Below, piece after piece: positions 11,276 to 22,929 of a stretch of 64,000 bases of DNA; the stretch's first letter is position 1; each line of letters starts with the position of its first letter. The notes below the pieces were generated by a model that saw only the letters and a program-made list of their open reading frames with translations, made no database searches and had not been told where the DNA came from. Source of the stretch: Paragorgia papillata (Eukaryota; Cnidaria; Anthozoa; Scleralcyonacea; Coralliidae). A program made the translations under genes and the position numbers. The stretch spans positions 84,501 through 148,500 of the forward strand of contig JAWNZC010000344.1 in the NCBI GenBank assembly GCA_035771165.1. The letters run 5' to 3'.

Positions 11276-11455
11276 CCTCCGTGGCTCAGTGGTCAGAGCA
11301 TTGCACTAGAATCGCAAGGTCGTGGGTTCAATTCCTGCCGGTAGGCCTGTGTAGTTGCATTTTTCGCAACTGGTCCCGGTCTGGTCTTAAAATGTATATA
11401 TTCTACACTCGAATTTTCCTTCACCCAAAATCCTGAGAACATATTATTATAATAG
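11276..11455 (+). mobile_element. tRNA-derived SINE
   Basis: The head reads CCTCCGTGGCTCAGTGGTCA with a B box at GGGTTCAATTCC. The body matches the inverted copy at 7204-7366 through CCTGAGAACAT, and an AT-rich tail follows. It would be transcribed by RNA polymerase III from the internal boxes. It is not a functional tRNA: the 3' half of the cloverleaf runs into the SINE body. Confidence 0.75.
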
Positions 11456-12106
11456 TCGTTTAAATAAATATCAAGTTTTCAACTCACTTTTTCATATATC
11501 AGAGTAATCAGACTTTTTTGTAAAATGGTATAAAATTACCATCAACGTCGAATGCTCGTTAAATTAAATAAAACATTGTATTAGATACTAGCAATGTTAG
11601 ATACTAGCAATGTTAAGTATTTGAGAGTTTACCACATAATTACATTTATTTACAGTGTTTCTTACTTGACATTAACAAGAAAGCAGTCAAATCCTTGCAC
11701 TGGTAGAAGCTTAAATAAAGTGTGAGACAGAGACGCTATTAAAGACGCATCTTCGTCCGTGGACTCCTCGAACTAAATTAACAAACCTCCATCCCTGCTT
11801 TTGTAGTAGGTCGTAGAACTTCATTACGAATGACTGTAGAAAAATTTGAGGGTTTGACTTGCTTCGCGTTCGAGATTAACTTGCTAGAAAACAGCAGACA
11901 ACGACAAATTCAAACATTGTTAACACTTTGAGCCCTGGACCTCTCCCTGCACTTTTTTCTCCCGGCCATGACTTTTAAAACTCGATCTTTAAAGCGCTAT
12001 ATATCTGGAAATACTTTTCTGTTGAAGGCATGCTATAGCTCGTTTGAATCCTCTCGATAAGGCAAATTCATTAATCGAAATTTTTTTTTGACGTTATATG
12101 CACTTT
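11456..12106. other. Non-coding interval
   Basis: AT-rich sequence without a convincing exon. A 17-bp word (TTAGATACTAGCAATG) is duplicated in tandem near 11582-11616. Nothing else is recognised. Confidence 0.4.
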
Positions 12107-13205
12107 AAACCATCGAGTGTTGTATTATACCAAAATTTCAGCTCAATTGACTTAATATATCTACCTGAAGTAAATTATAGGGTGAACATATAGTTACAGG
12201 GGTGACAGCTATACCTATAGCAGTCTGACAGTACCTTTGATAATTGAACATAAAGTTCCTGATCAAATTTCCGGCTGAAATTTGGCATGTCATTTTAAAC
12301 CATTGGGTGTAGTATAATACCAAAGTTTCAGCTCAATTGACTTAATATATATATATATATATCTACCTGAAGGTAATTAGGGTTAACATAGTTATAGGGG
12401 CGTATACCTGTAGCAGTCTGACAGTAGCTTGGATAATTGAAGATAAAGTCCGGCTGAAATCTTCCATATCATTTCAAACCATCGAGTGTAGCAGAATACC
12501 AAAATTTCAGCTCAATTGACTTAAGGTACCTATGAAACGAAAATTAAGTCTGTCTTATTTTTTGAAGGTTTTCGTTTTCTTGCTTCGTTCTTGAGATATT
12601 TCAGTTTGTTTGATGTGCAAATTAAACATTTTGACGTTACATGTGCATAATGAGTTATCCAAAAAAGTTATATATTTTGCTATTGTGAAATATAATCACT
12701 TGAAAATCTACATGTTTAGTGTTCTGAGCGAAACACAGACTCATGCTTCCTTCGAATTATTTTGGTTTGAAAAAAGCAAGGAGTTATAACTTTTTTCAAT
12801 AACTCATTATGCACGTGTGACATCAAAATGTTTAATTTACATATTAAACAAACTGAAATATCTCAAGAAGGAAGCAAGGAAACGAAAAACTGCAAAAGAG
12901 GTTACTCTATCATTTTAAGTGGGTTTTTTTCAAATAATTTTCGTTTCATAGACACTTTAATATATCTACCTGAAGTAAATTAGGGTAAACATTGTTATTT
13001 ATTAGGGTTGTAAACCTATAGCAGTCTGGCATGCAGTACCTTGATAATTGAACATAAAGTTCTCATCGAATTTCCGTCTAAAATATTGCATATCATTTCA
13101 AACCATCGAGTGTAGTATAATACCAAAATTTTAGCTCAATTGACTTAATATGTCTACCTGAAGTAAATTAGGGTGAACATTGTTATAGGGGCGATAGAAG
13201 TACCT
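12107..13205. repeat. 187-bp tandem repeat array interrupted by a foldback element
   Basis: Units begin with AAACCATCGAGTGT-like words at 12107, 12297, 12476 and 13100. All share ACCAAAATTTCAGCTCAATTG, then ACCTGAAGTAAATTAGGG, GCAGTCTGACAGTA and ATAATTGAACATAAAGT. Spacings are 190, 179 and 624 bp. The last spacing becomes about 188 bp once the 436-bp insertion (12525-12956 plus its duplicated TTAA) is subtracted, so the array was continuous before insertion. Confidence 0.8.
12525..12956. mobile_element. Foldback MITE with TTAA target duplication
   Basis: This 432-bp element is flanked on both sides by TTAA (12521-12524 and 12957-12960). Its ends are inverted copies sharing CTATGAAACGAAAATTA, and the inner arms continue with words such as AACTCATTATGCAC and its complement, making a long-armed hairpin. 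A TTAA duplication fits piggyBac- or Kolobok-type transposases. It has no coding capacity. Confidence 0.75.
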
Positions 13206-13423
13206 AAATGATGCTTCCTGTTATTTAATTATGTTATTTAGGGCGTTTTCAATCATTATTGAAAATTATTATAATCTAGAGACTCGAAGCCCAAAACATA
13301 TCATACCGAGGAGCCGCCGAAAGGGGAGGCTAGGGTGTCAAGTTGCCGCAGGCCCCCAACTTGAGAAGGGCCCCCTAATTTTTTTCGTTTTAGACGTAAG
13401 AAAACGTGAGGCCCAGAAAGCAT

Positions 13424-13580
13424 AAAGCTCTAATCAAACGAGAACGCAAGTCATCGCAAGTTGGCAGTCACGAATTTAACTTTGTCACGGTACATAATAT
13501 TTTCGAGAAATCATTCAGAGCGGCTGGCTGAGATAGCGTAACTGCCAACTTGCGATGACTTGCGTTCTTGTTTGATTAGG
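13424..13580. repeat. Foldback repeat with 40-bp arms
   Basis: The left arm CTAATCAAACGAGAACGCAA, continuing through CATCGCAAGTTGGCAGT, is repeated in reverse complement at 13541-13580 with about two mismatches. The loop is about 75 bp. It is a MITE-like hairpin with no clear target duplication. Confidence 0.65.
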
Positions 13581-13889
13581 CATACACTTCATTTTTAGCC
13601 AATCCAGGGGACCAATTGAGAACACGTATACACGACCATATGACGTGTAATGTTATCAAGGCCCCCCAAATCGACCCATGTGCCGTCATCAGGGACCCCA
13701 AATAGATAATTTGCCACACAATTTCTCTCGGCAGCCCTTGGTATTATTTCGTCGAATTCTGTGGGAAGATATGCAATATCATCATTCATCATCATCATCA
13801 TCATTTTTATTCGCCAAATAATAATAAATATATATATATATATACAAAGCATGAAGTATAGTTTACCTTAAAGTCTTCGCTACCAGAGG
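13581..13889. other. Non-coding interval with microsatellites
   Basis: The interval contains an ATC/CATCAT run near 13783-13804 and a TA run near 13828-13844. No gene is visible. Confidence 0.5.
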
Positions 13890-14314
13890 TTTCACCCTAA
13901 ACGGGATCATCATCACATTACATTTTAGAAGACAAATAGCAAGAGGACCTCATGAAACCATTAGGCTTTTTTGGAAGAGGTCCCCTCGTATAGATTTAAT
14001 ATTATTTTTAGATTGTTTATAAACGAAAGGTGTATGCAAATCTAACGAATTCAGATATATTCCCTCATTAAGTAGTAACTGATAAAGTTTATTTTTGAAG
14101 GAGAATATAGTAACTGAGTAGGTAACTAAAGATGGTAGAGAATTCCAAATTTTTGGACCTAAGTGAAGAATTGTGAATTGTTTGATATTTGTACGACAGG
14201 TGTGGGACCGGTAATCTGCTGCATATCTGGTATTATAATTATGTACTTGACTATATTAGTTAAAAATAAATCAAGGAAAAACGAGGGTAGCAAACGATGG
14301 TGATATTAAAACAA
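13890..14314 (-). pseudogene. LINE 1 (Jockey/CR1-like) ORF2 C-terminus, distal piece
   Basis: On the minus strand this encodes the usual C-terminal segment of a non-LTR polyprotein, with YRSHTCRTNIKQFTI, LGPKIWNSLPS and a helix ending near SFKNKLYQLLLNE. It continues the frame family of 18252-18748, from which it is separated by the hAT transposon at 14320-18251. Frame slips near 14230 and a stop near 14270 show decay. Confidence 0.7.
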
Positions 14315-14319
14315 ATTTA

Positions 14320-17300
14320 CAACCCTCGAAATTCGCCTCGGCACTCGGTTATTGCCGAGGCAAGTCATGGCAAGTCATAGTTTGCCTCGGCAAAAAAATG
14401 CCGAGGCAATTCCACCCGTTATTGACATTGTTTATATACCTTAAATTTACAAACTACAGCGTTATAACTTGAAATTCAAATCTGTAGGTTAAAATTAGCA
14501 CGGCCTATAGCTACAATGTTAGAAAATAATTGTAGGCAAGGAAAATTTCTCAATTCGGCGAATTCACTCCCTGTATGTCGCTGGATCACATCATAACGTT
14601 CGATGTTATATCGTATCATATCATGACGTATTGCCATATAGGACCGCGGGCGCGAATAGGACCGCGGGCGCGAATACGTTAAAAAACGTTTTTTTATTGT
14701 TTTTCACACGAACTATGCATGTTATTTGCATAATATGAACAATAATATATTAAAACATAGTGACGACTGAAACACAAAATGAATATTCCGATATGGTAAA
14801 GAAGGCAACTGTCGAGAAGTGGGGGTTTGACGAAATAAAAGTCACCTCAAATGATGATGGCGAGGCAATTGAACTCAAGTGTATTATTTGCACTGAGTAC
14901 TATCAGAGCGACGAAGACGGCAAGAAAGCGTTAAGTAAGTTAACCGGCGTTGTAAAATCGTTAGTTAATAAATGGATTCAAGGCACGACGACGATAAAGA
15001 AAAACAATGCTAACGATCATCTCAAAGCCCAGTATCATGTTAACGCAGTCAGAAAACTGAAGGAAAAGGCAGAGCAGAAATGTGACGAAGTTGATATTAG
15101 CGAGGCAGAGAAATTGGCAGCGGAAAAACAATCCAGCCAGTCAAGTATCTTGACGAATGTCAGAAAGATTAACGTTATGCAAAGAGAACAGCTGCTTAAG
15201 AAATTTCAACTGGTCCACTTTGTGGCGACTAAAAACCTTTCTTTCCAAATGTATGAACACTTTGCAAAGTTTGAGCGCGACACCCATAAAGTAGATGTCG
15301 GAAATGCATACTTGACAGATCGAAGCGGACGAGAAATGCTGGTGCATCTTTCAAGAGCTTTATTACAACGAAATGTCATTGATCCTCTCAATACAGGAGC
15401 ACGACTGTACTTCAGTTTGTTGTACGATGGTTCGTCGTCGGCAAAAACAAATGATGAAAAGGAGCTGTATGTTATACAGACCTGTGATAAAGGGCGACCC
15501 TCGTTTGATGTTCTTTCACTCCAAGAACCTGCCAGTGTTGACACAGTTGGTCTCAAAGCTGCCATGGACAAGGCTGTCGACGAGGCGAAGTTGACCATTC
15601 CACGAAAACATCACGAAGTCGGAGTGGGGTCTGACAGCACTTCAGCAAACAAACAGCTGTATCTTCTGGAAAAGGAAGATGTTGGTGACTATCTTGTATT
15701 CATTTGGTGTTCTTCCCACAAATTAGAGTTGGCTGTCAAGGACGCATTTAAAAATGTTATTCTGGATTCGGAAGCGCAGCAACAACTGGAGAACGAGTAT
15801 TATTTGTTTAAAAAGGCTACTTTGAAGTGGAGACTTTTTAAACGTTACGCTGAAATTGAAGGGAAAAGAGCTCATCGGTACAAACGCCCTGCCGGAACGC
15901 GCTGGCTGCATCACCAGCAGATTGCAATCGACACCCATTTGCGAAACCTGAAAACCATGTTATCGTTTTCCAATGAACAGATCGAACTTCCGTACAATCA
16001 AACAATGAAGAAAGAGAAGGCTCGAAGGTGTCAGACGCGAAGCGTCGAGTATCAAGCTACTTATTTACCAAGCTGTGAAACGTGATGTTATTGCCTATCT
16101 CGTGCCCTGTTCATTAACGCTGGAAAAAATCGACTTGATCATGCCCGAAGCAATAACAGCCATCGAAAGAGCGCAGAAGACAGTCGAAAAGCTCCACAAG
16201 AAAGTCGAAGAACTCGGTGATCAAGCGTTTCTTGCTGAAGATCTTTTCCCTACTTTGAATAAAGAAATTCTCCCTGAGCTGCAGGAGAACCAACAAGCAC
16301 CCGTGCCTAGACAAACCAGAACGCGTGGCCAAGAACCGGACGCCGATACACCAGTAACGTTCGGTTCGTACACAATGCGTGGCGACGTCTCCCGTGCTAT
16401 GGTTCAAGTTGCAAACTCCATTGAAGGGACATTAGCATCGCTATCGACGTACCTCGAAGACCGGATGAACGATATCACAACCAACCCTCTGTACACGGCC
16501 GCTGCAACTTTACTGGACACGAAGTCCTATTCTTTGAAGCTGGAGGTTGACGTGAAAACTGCTGCACATACCTTGGAAGAGCACTTCGAGGGGGTTTTGT
16601 CTGCCAATGGCTTCGATGGGCGGCGTCTAGGTATTGTATCATGTACAGCTAGTTTAATTGTGCTTATATATAATATATATAATATATATAATGTTCTTTG
16701 GTTTCATTGTTTCATGTTTAATTGGGTCGGGTTCGGGTTTAGACATTGAGATTGAAATTTGTTTCTCTCACGTAACGAGATTCTTGTCATCAACCACTCC
16801 AATGAAAGCATGGGAGAGTCTGTTTAGTCTTAAATAGAAGCTCGGAATTGGCAACATCCTCCAGATAGTTGAGATTTGCATTGTTCTTCCCATGTCCAAC
16901 GCAGAGGTAAATAAGTAAGCTATTATAAATGCATTATTTCGGTTCCCCGCATCTGATCATGGTATTCTAAAAGTTAAATCTATATTAATTTGAAATATGT
17001 TTCCTATTCAAATGTTGACGTGGTTTACAAACGTGAAAATATTCATTCTTAATCCTTTTCAGATGGAAAGAGTTTTCTCATCCTTTGCAAGAATGGTGCG
17101 CAATGATCGAAAAAGCCTGAATAACCAGTCAATGGAAGCAGTGCTTCGAGTTCGTAACCGCAAAGTCATCACAACATGCGACTTTGAAAACGCGATGGAA
17201 TTGTTCCTAACCGAATTTCCTAATGGTGAAATAAGATCAAATAAACGTCGTCTTGATGGATATATGTCAACTCACCGCAGAAAGAAACGCACTCCAAGAG

Positions 17301-18251
17301 ACAAAAGAAAAGGTCTTGATCTCAACCTTTCCTCCTCAGAATCAGAAGCAGATTCTGATTCCAGTCAGGGCAACAATGAAATTCGGGTACAGCCAGGGGA
17401 AGATCTTGACCATGGTCATGGAGAAGTTGAGGCTTCATCGGACGATTATTCATCGTCCGACAATGACCTAGACTATTAAGTTATCAGTGTTATTATATTG
17501 TTTATATTTTGTTGTTAAGCTTTCAGTCCATGACAAAAGACATTACGCATTTGTTATATATATTAAGAAAGAAATGTGCCTGGACTAACTCTTACGTCTA
17601 AGGTCTTACCAGTTACCATGTTCTCGTTTGAGTTACCGCTGAGCTCGCACAATTTTATTTATCGTAATTAAGGTAATCCTGTGTACTGTGTATCACTTCT
17701 TTGTTCGAATCGCTGTCATCGACGTCGGGTGCCGTGAACAACTGAAGATTTCATTCATACTTTACAAAATATTTAAATTTGAGCTTTCAGCGTCGGCTTC
17801 GGTTGATATAGAACAATCTTGATGGTTTAAAGACGACACGTCGGGAAACTTTGTTTTATCTTTTAGACTGTCGTGTGATTACCCTCAAGTTTATTCTTTC
17901 ATACAATTTGTTGTTAATTACCACGATCTTTTTTAAAACATTTTAAATCAGGAATTTGTTCAATTTGTAAAATAACAACAAATTGTCAAAAATTATGTCA
18001 AACACCGGAATCTACGCTCGTTATAATATTCGTTATAATAACTTGCAGTTCCGTATGTACTTTACTTTAATTACAACTGCCGACGTGAATGCGGAAGGGT
18101 GCCGAAGTAATTGCCGAAGGAATTTAAGGTGATTTCATTGTGCGCCTCGGCAAAAAAAAATTGCCGAGGCATTACCGAGGCAAACTCGAAAATTATCGAA
18201 AGACTTCGGCAATTATTTGCCGAGGCAAAAATAGTTGAATTTCGAGGGTTG
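14320..18251 (+). mobile_element. hAT-type DNA transposon, near complete
   Basis: The ends are inverted repeats beginning CAACCCTCGAAATTC (left 14320; right end 18251 in reverse complement). The flanking word ATTTA occurs immediately outside both ends (14315-14319 and 18252-18256) and is the visible target duplication. Both subterminal regions carry many copies of GCCTCGGCAA or its complement, spaced within about 100 bp of the left end and 190 bp of the right end. Such clusters are typical transposase binding sites in hAT elements. The element sits inside LINE 1, which reads through once it is removed, and it encodes a spliced transposase. Confidence 0.85.
14793..17479 (+). pseudogene. hAT transposase, spliced, one frameshift
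   Basis: The first ATG of the open frame is 14793. The N-terminus has a BED/TTF-like zinc site (KCIICTEYY to DHLKAQYH). The catalytic part includes YFSLLYDGSSSAK, HEVGVGSDSTSANK and the hAT signature CSSHKLELAVKDAF, then KRPAGTRWLHHQ. At about 16025 the frame shifts by one base, continuing from 16075 with LVPCSLTLEKIDLIMPEA and an insertion-like helical segment to about 16660. A second exon at 16838-16906 gives ILQIVEICIVLPMSNAE before a GTAAAT donor. The third, 17063-17479, gives ERVFSSFARMVRNDRKS, the hAT dimerisation region, then an acidic serine-rich tail and a stop. It catalyses cut-and-paste transposition of the surrounding element. The splice phase between exons 1 and 2 is not resolved. 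The frameshift makes this copy probably inactive but young. Confidence 0.8.
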
Positions 18252-18748
18252 ATTTAGCAACATGGAATGAATTTACTTTATAGATATCCAGAATTTTTAA
18301 GTGGATAAAGGGTGCTGAATGGGCTTGGTAATCTGAATTCGTTATGGCACGCACCGCTTGTTTCTGAAGAAGAAGAATTATATTTAAACTAGGAACGTAT
18401 GTAGACGACCAAACTATGTTGCAATAACTAAGATAAGGATAAATCAGAGTGTAATACAGAGATAATATTGTCTTAGTGGATAATTCGAAACGAGATCTAT
18501 AAATTATTCCAATAGATCTGGATATTTTTTGCATACGTAGTTGATGTGAGATTTCCATGCAAGGTTCTCATCTACATAAATACCCAGAAATTTCACAACG
18601 TGCTCTTGTTTAAGGCATTGATTGTCATAAACAATGGGCAAATTGATATTGATTAACTTTTGTTTTGGTTTAAAAATAATATAACTTGTTTTTTTTTATA
18701 TTAACGGAAAGCTTATTGGATTTCATCCAAATGCTAATTAATTCTGTG
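18252..18748 (-). pseudogene. LINE 1 ORF2, thumb/C-terminal piece between two insertions
   Basis: The minus-strand frame has ISRSIGIIYRSRFELSTKTI, YPYLSYCNIVWSS and LLLQKQAVRAITNSDYQAHS, the conserved region after the reverse transcriptase palm in Jockey/CR1 LINEs. Its downstream continuation is at 13890-14314 beyond the hAT element. Its upstream continuation is at 20517 beyond the non-autonomous element at 18755-20509. The part nearest 18748 encodes the region after the palm, where stops accumulate. Confidence 0.75.
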
Positions 18749-18754
18749 TTTAAT

Positions 18755-20509
18755 CATAGCCACTGGAAAGGGAGAGGGCTGTGAAAGTGGGCGTGACTGA
18801 GATTTATGTTATTGTTCGCCAAATTCAAGATCACGTGACGTTGAACCTGCATGATTGAGCACTAAAAAGCAAGATTTTACATTAGAGCAGCGAGGCGCGT
18901 ACCTACAAGTGCTATAACGAAGTTCTTGCGTGATGGTTTCAATATAAATTCCACTTCATTTGGACATTATATGCATAGATGGTCCCTCATGAAAACTCCC
19001 TTTGCAAAGAATATTTAATAAAGTGTAGTAAATTCGAATAAACGATCAATGGTCGGACCGAACACGGTGAGAGCCGAGGTAAAATAATGATACAATACTG
19101 TTTTGCCAACAGTACAACTAAAACTAAAATTCGCTTTTGTCTTAATATGAATGGTTGTGCTAAATTATATGTCGTAAGTTGAGTTGCCTTCATTGAATAT
19201 TAAATGCACTAAATGTCTGGTGTATTGCGTTTCATAAACAACGGTGAGGACTGGCAGTTGTCGTATGCGTATCAGTTTATTAGAATAACTAAAGTATTAA
19301 GAAACATTGCCATCTGACAACAAAAGTGCAAAACTCCGATTTAATAATGGCACGGAGACGACAAATGCTTTTCGACTGGCGTTGTTCCTTGGTTTTCTTT
19401 TATTAATAATTTGTAGACATGCGGCGATTTATGATAATTTCAATTTATTCACACTATTTTTAATACTTACAATGAAAAATACAAAGTTTACATAAATAAA
19501 TCAGAGTTAAATATAAAACAAAATATTTTATGAAAGAATATACATATGTGAGAGTGTAATTAAAGTATAAAGCTTTCGAGTTTAATCACTGCCTTGACAT
19601 ATTAATAAGTTGGGGATCAGCAGAGGATGAAATATGAAGATCGTGTCGAAGTAAGAGAATAATACGAGAATGAAATTCAGACCAACCTTGGTGACTTAAT
19701 ATTTTTTACATTGAAACAGAAAGGGTTTTTAAATCACTGGGAATATTTTCCCAGATTTTTGTAGCTGAGAATCTTATAAATGTTTGTTTACAATAATTAG
19801 TCCGGCGGGGAGAAAATAGTTCGCGCTACGGCTAATTTGCCCACAATGCCAGAGTGTGAATTATTTGAGTGAGCCATGCATGAGTTAGCGCTTGATACGA
19901 TTGTGTAATGTTCAAGGGATGATCATTTTAATGTCACGATAAAGTCCATCATGAAACCGATCGCCGATCATCTACACAACGATGCACCACCATATATATT
20001 TGTTTACGTCTTATTTGAGAAATGCGCGACTTAAAAACTCTCACGGTCCTGTTAAAACCAATCCGATCTTTTTGAGGTGATTTCTTTGTACACACAATCA
20101 TATTATTGAATAAACTAATATCTAAAATTAACGCAGAATCAATGTAAAATATAAAATTTGTCATAAAAATGACGGACTACAGTATACACTATACAGCACT
20201 GTCGCTGTCTTAAGTTCGTAGGTCGTAAAAAACCGAATTCCTACCGAATTTTATTAACGAAATACAAGGGTACTCCTTTGGACTTGTAAATATCATGTTT
20301 CTTGTGGATTTTTAGAAGTCACCATAACCGACATCGTGCAGTTTAACGAAGAACAAGGTTATAATCTAATGTAAGCCATATGAAAGAATACACTGGCCAT
20401 GCCGGTTCAAGATCACGTGACGCTCAGGCGTGAAATTTTTAACATCAAACCGGAAGTTCTATTGTTTCAGAGCGGAGTTTCACAGCCCTCTCCCTTTCCA
20501 GTGGCTATG
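18755..20509. mobile_element. Non-autonomous DNA transposon, 1755 bp, perfect 32-bp TIRs
   Basis: The ends are perfect inverted repeats of about 32 bp beginning CATAGCCACTGGAAAGGGAG. GTTTAAT flanks both sides (18748-18754 and 20510-20516), a 7-bp target duplication. Subterminal words CAAGATCACGTGACG occur at both ends, at 18826-18840 directly and at 20409-20423. No transposase frame is present; the short open frames inside have no recognisable domain. It interrupts LINE 1. The superfamily is uncertain; a 7- to 8-bp duplication would allow hAT- or P-like parents. Confidence 0.8.
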
Positions 20510-20516
20510 GTTTAAT

Positions 20517-22846
20517 AGAGAAATTAGTTGTTTTGGATCTGAATGAGAATAAAAAAATACTAGTGTCATCTACAAAAAGCAAATACTCTGCCATTCTCGT
20601 AGCATTAGGTAAATCATTAATGTAAAGTAAAAAGAATAAAGGGCCTAATATAGAACCTTGAGGTACACCGCATTTTATAATCTGCTTGGAGGAACTTGTT
20701 TCATTAATTTGTACAATTTGTTTACGATTAGAAAAATAGCTCTTAATCCATTGCAGAACTACGCCACGGATACCATAATGTTCTAGTTTGCAAACATAAT
20801 TTCGTGGTTTAGAGTATCAAACGCTTTAGAAAGGTCCAAAAAAACACCGACAGTAATTTCTTTTTGGTCTATAGATGTAGATGTTTTATTAATAAGATGA
20901 ATAAGTGATAAAACCGTGTTTTTGTCGAGAGTATAAAATAACAAATAATTCTATAAATTTAGTTATGCGATTGTGCATAACCTTTTCAAAAAATTTAGAG
21001 AAATTTGGAAGTAGTGAAATAGGTCTATAGTTAGTAAATAATTCAGGATTGCCTGCTTCGTTTATAGGAATTATTTTAGCAATTCTTAATTTATCTGGGA
21101 AGAATCCATTCATAAGTGAAAGGTTAATGATTTGCATAAGAGGTTGAGATAAGTTCAAAGGTATTTTTAATTATATTCATTGAAATATTATCGTATCCTG
21201 ATGCTTTCCCCAACTTAAAGGACTGACAAATCTCTGTCAATTCAGCAACATTAGTTGGATTTAGGAAGATTGATTCATTTACAGGATCAGTTAAAAACGA
21301 ATGGAAAGTGGAATTCACTGTTGGTATTTTATTTGCTAAGTTAGGACCAACATTTATGAAGTAATTACAAAACCCGTTGGCTATTTCTGATGGCTCTGTT
21401 ATTGATATACCATTAGAGTTGTAAGTTAGATGCATGGATGATTTAATTTTACGCTTATTAATGACTTCATTTATTAATTTCCATGTCTCTTTAAGATTGT
21501 TTTTTGCTAAATCGAATTTCGTATCATAATAAGTACGTTTAGCAATTCTAATAAGGTGATTTAATTTATTCCTGTATGTTTTATAACGTGCTTCGTGTAA
21601 GGGGTTGAAGGAATTTAGGAATTGTTTATAAAGCCTTCTTTTCTTCTTAATAGTAACTAGCAGGCCTTTTGTCACCCACGGAGTGAGGAGACTTTTATTC
21701 TTATTATTTTTTAAAGGAAAACAGATTTCGTAAAGTCGCGAATATTCTGATAAAAATTTATTATACGAATCATTAGGATTTTGTTCATTTAAAATTGTTG
21801 ACCAATTGACTTGTGAAAGGTTGGTCTGAAATTTGTTTAAATTCGTCTTGTTAAAATCTCTTATGGTTGTGTTTGACTGATGTTTGTTATGAACGGACTT
21901 ATCAAATGAATAATAAAGAACAGGTAAATGATCAGATATATCATAATAACAATGCCACAAAATACTTTATCCGAGAGATGATTAGAGAATATATTATCAA
22001 TTAATGTAGCTGAATGGGCAGTAATACATGTCGGTTTGTTTATCAAAGGAAAATCATTTGTGAAAACAGGTTATCAATAAATTCTTGGGTTGGAACGCGA
22101 TTATTAGAGCGTAACAGGTCCATATTATAATCGCCAGCCACATAACAATGTTTTTGGGTTTTTTTAGATTTTAGAAAGGATGTCGTTAAATTTATCCGAA
22201 AAAGGCACAAAATTTTGATTAGGAGGACGGTATACCGATCCCACTGTTACGTTTTTCCCAAAGAGAATGCTAATCAAGTTCGGCAAAAAGTGATTCGATG
22301 ACCTCGGGATCTGAATAATTACAATCAGAACGAATTTTATACTCGAGACTTACGTAAATAAAGACCAGTACCACCGCCAGATTTGTCAATGCGATGATTA
22401 GAAAGAAAATTATATCCCGGGATGAGAACTTGATCACAAGTGAGATGATTAAGCCAAGTTTCAGTTACGGCAATGACAGAGGGTGATGCCTGCAAATTAG
22501 CTAACTTTAATTTGAACTTATCAAAATTACCAATTAAACTCCGTGCATTTAAGTGCAAAAGCTCTTAAGTGGAAGGCTCTGCTGAAATTTCGGCATTAAC
22601 TTCTTCTTCTGTAAAATAATTACTATTAGGAAAACTGAAGGAGAAGTTAATGTCTGGATCAAGATAATTAGAGTAAAGGTTATTGGAGTTAAACTGGTTA
22701 ATAGGATTGAATATAAGAGATTCTAAACGGTCATTATCATAGTTTATCCGGCCATGGGATAGTTCACGAGTCACTAAATTAAAAGAAGCATTACCTAAAT
22801 GATAAAACGGAAGGTCTGATAAAGTATTATGAGTTGAAGATAACAT
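20517..22846 (-). pseudogene. LINE 1 ORF2: endonuclease and reverse transcriptase, decayed
   Basis: On the minus strand the order is an N-terminal segment (LSDLPFYHLGNASFNLVTRE), an AP endonuclease start (HLNARSLIGNFDKFKLKLAN, IAVTETWLNH), an endonuclease end (SATLIDNIFSNHL, DISDHLPVLYY), the linker (LLTPWVTKGLLVTIKKKRR), and reverse transcriptase (FKLGKASGYDNISMN, then NYRPISLLPNFSKFFEKV, GVPQGSILGPLFFLLYIND and FVDDTSIF). The active-site box is FVDD. Frames change at about 22560, 22330, 21960 and 21130, so the copy is inactive. The endonuclease would nick DNA and the transcriptase would copy the element RNA at the nick. Confidence 0.8.
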
Positions 22847-22929
22847 TGCAAAGTTAGATACGATCTAATTTAGGTAAACTTAGCTTAAAAGTTGATTAAT
22901 CCTCTTGTGTAGCAAGATCTTGTAGGTCA

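Noticed and set aside
11281..11345. tRNA gene
   Set aside because: A and B boxes are present but the 3' half does not close a cloverleaf and continues into a SINE body; the inverted copy at 7204-7366 confirms a repeat family.
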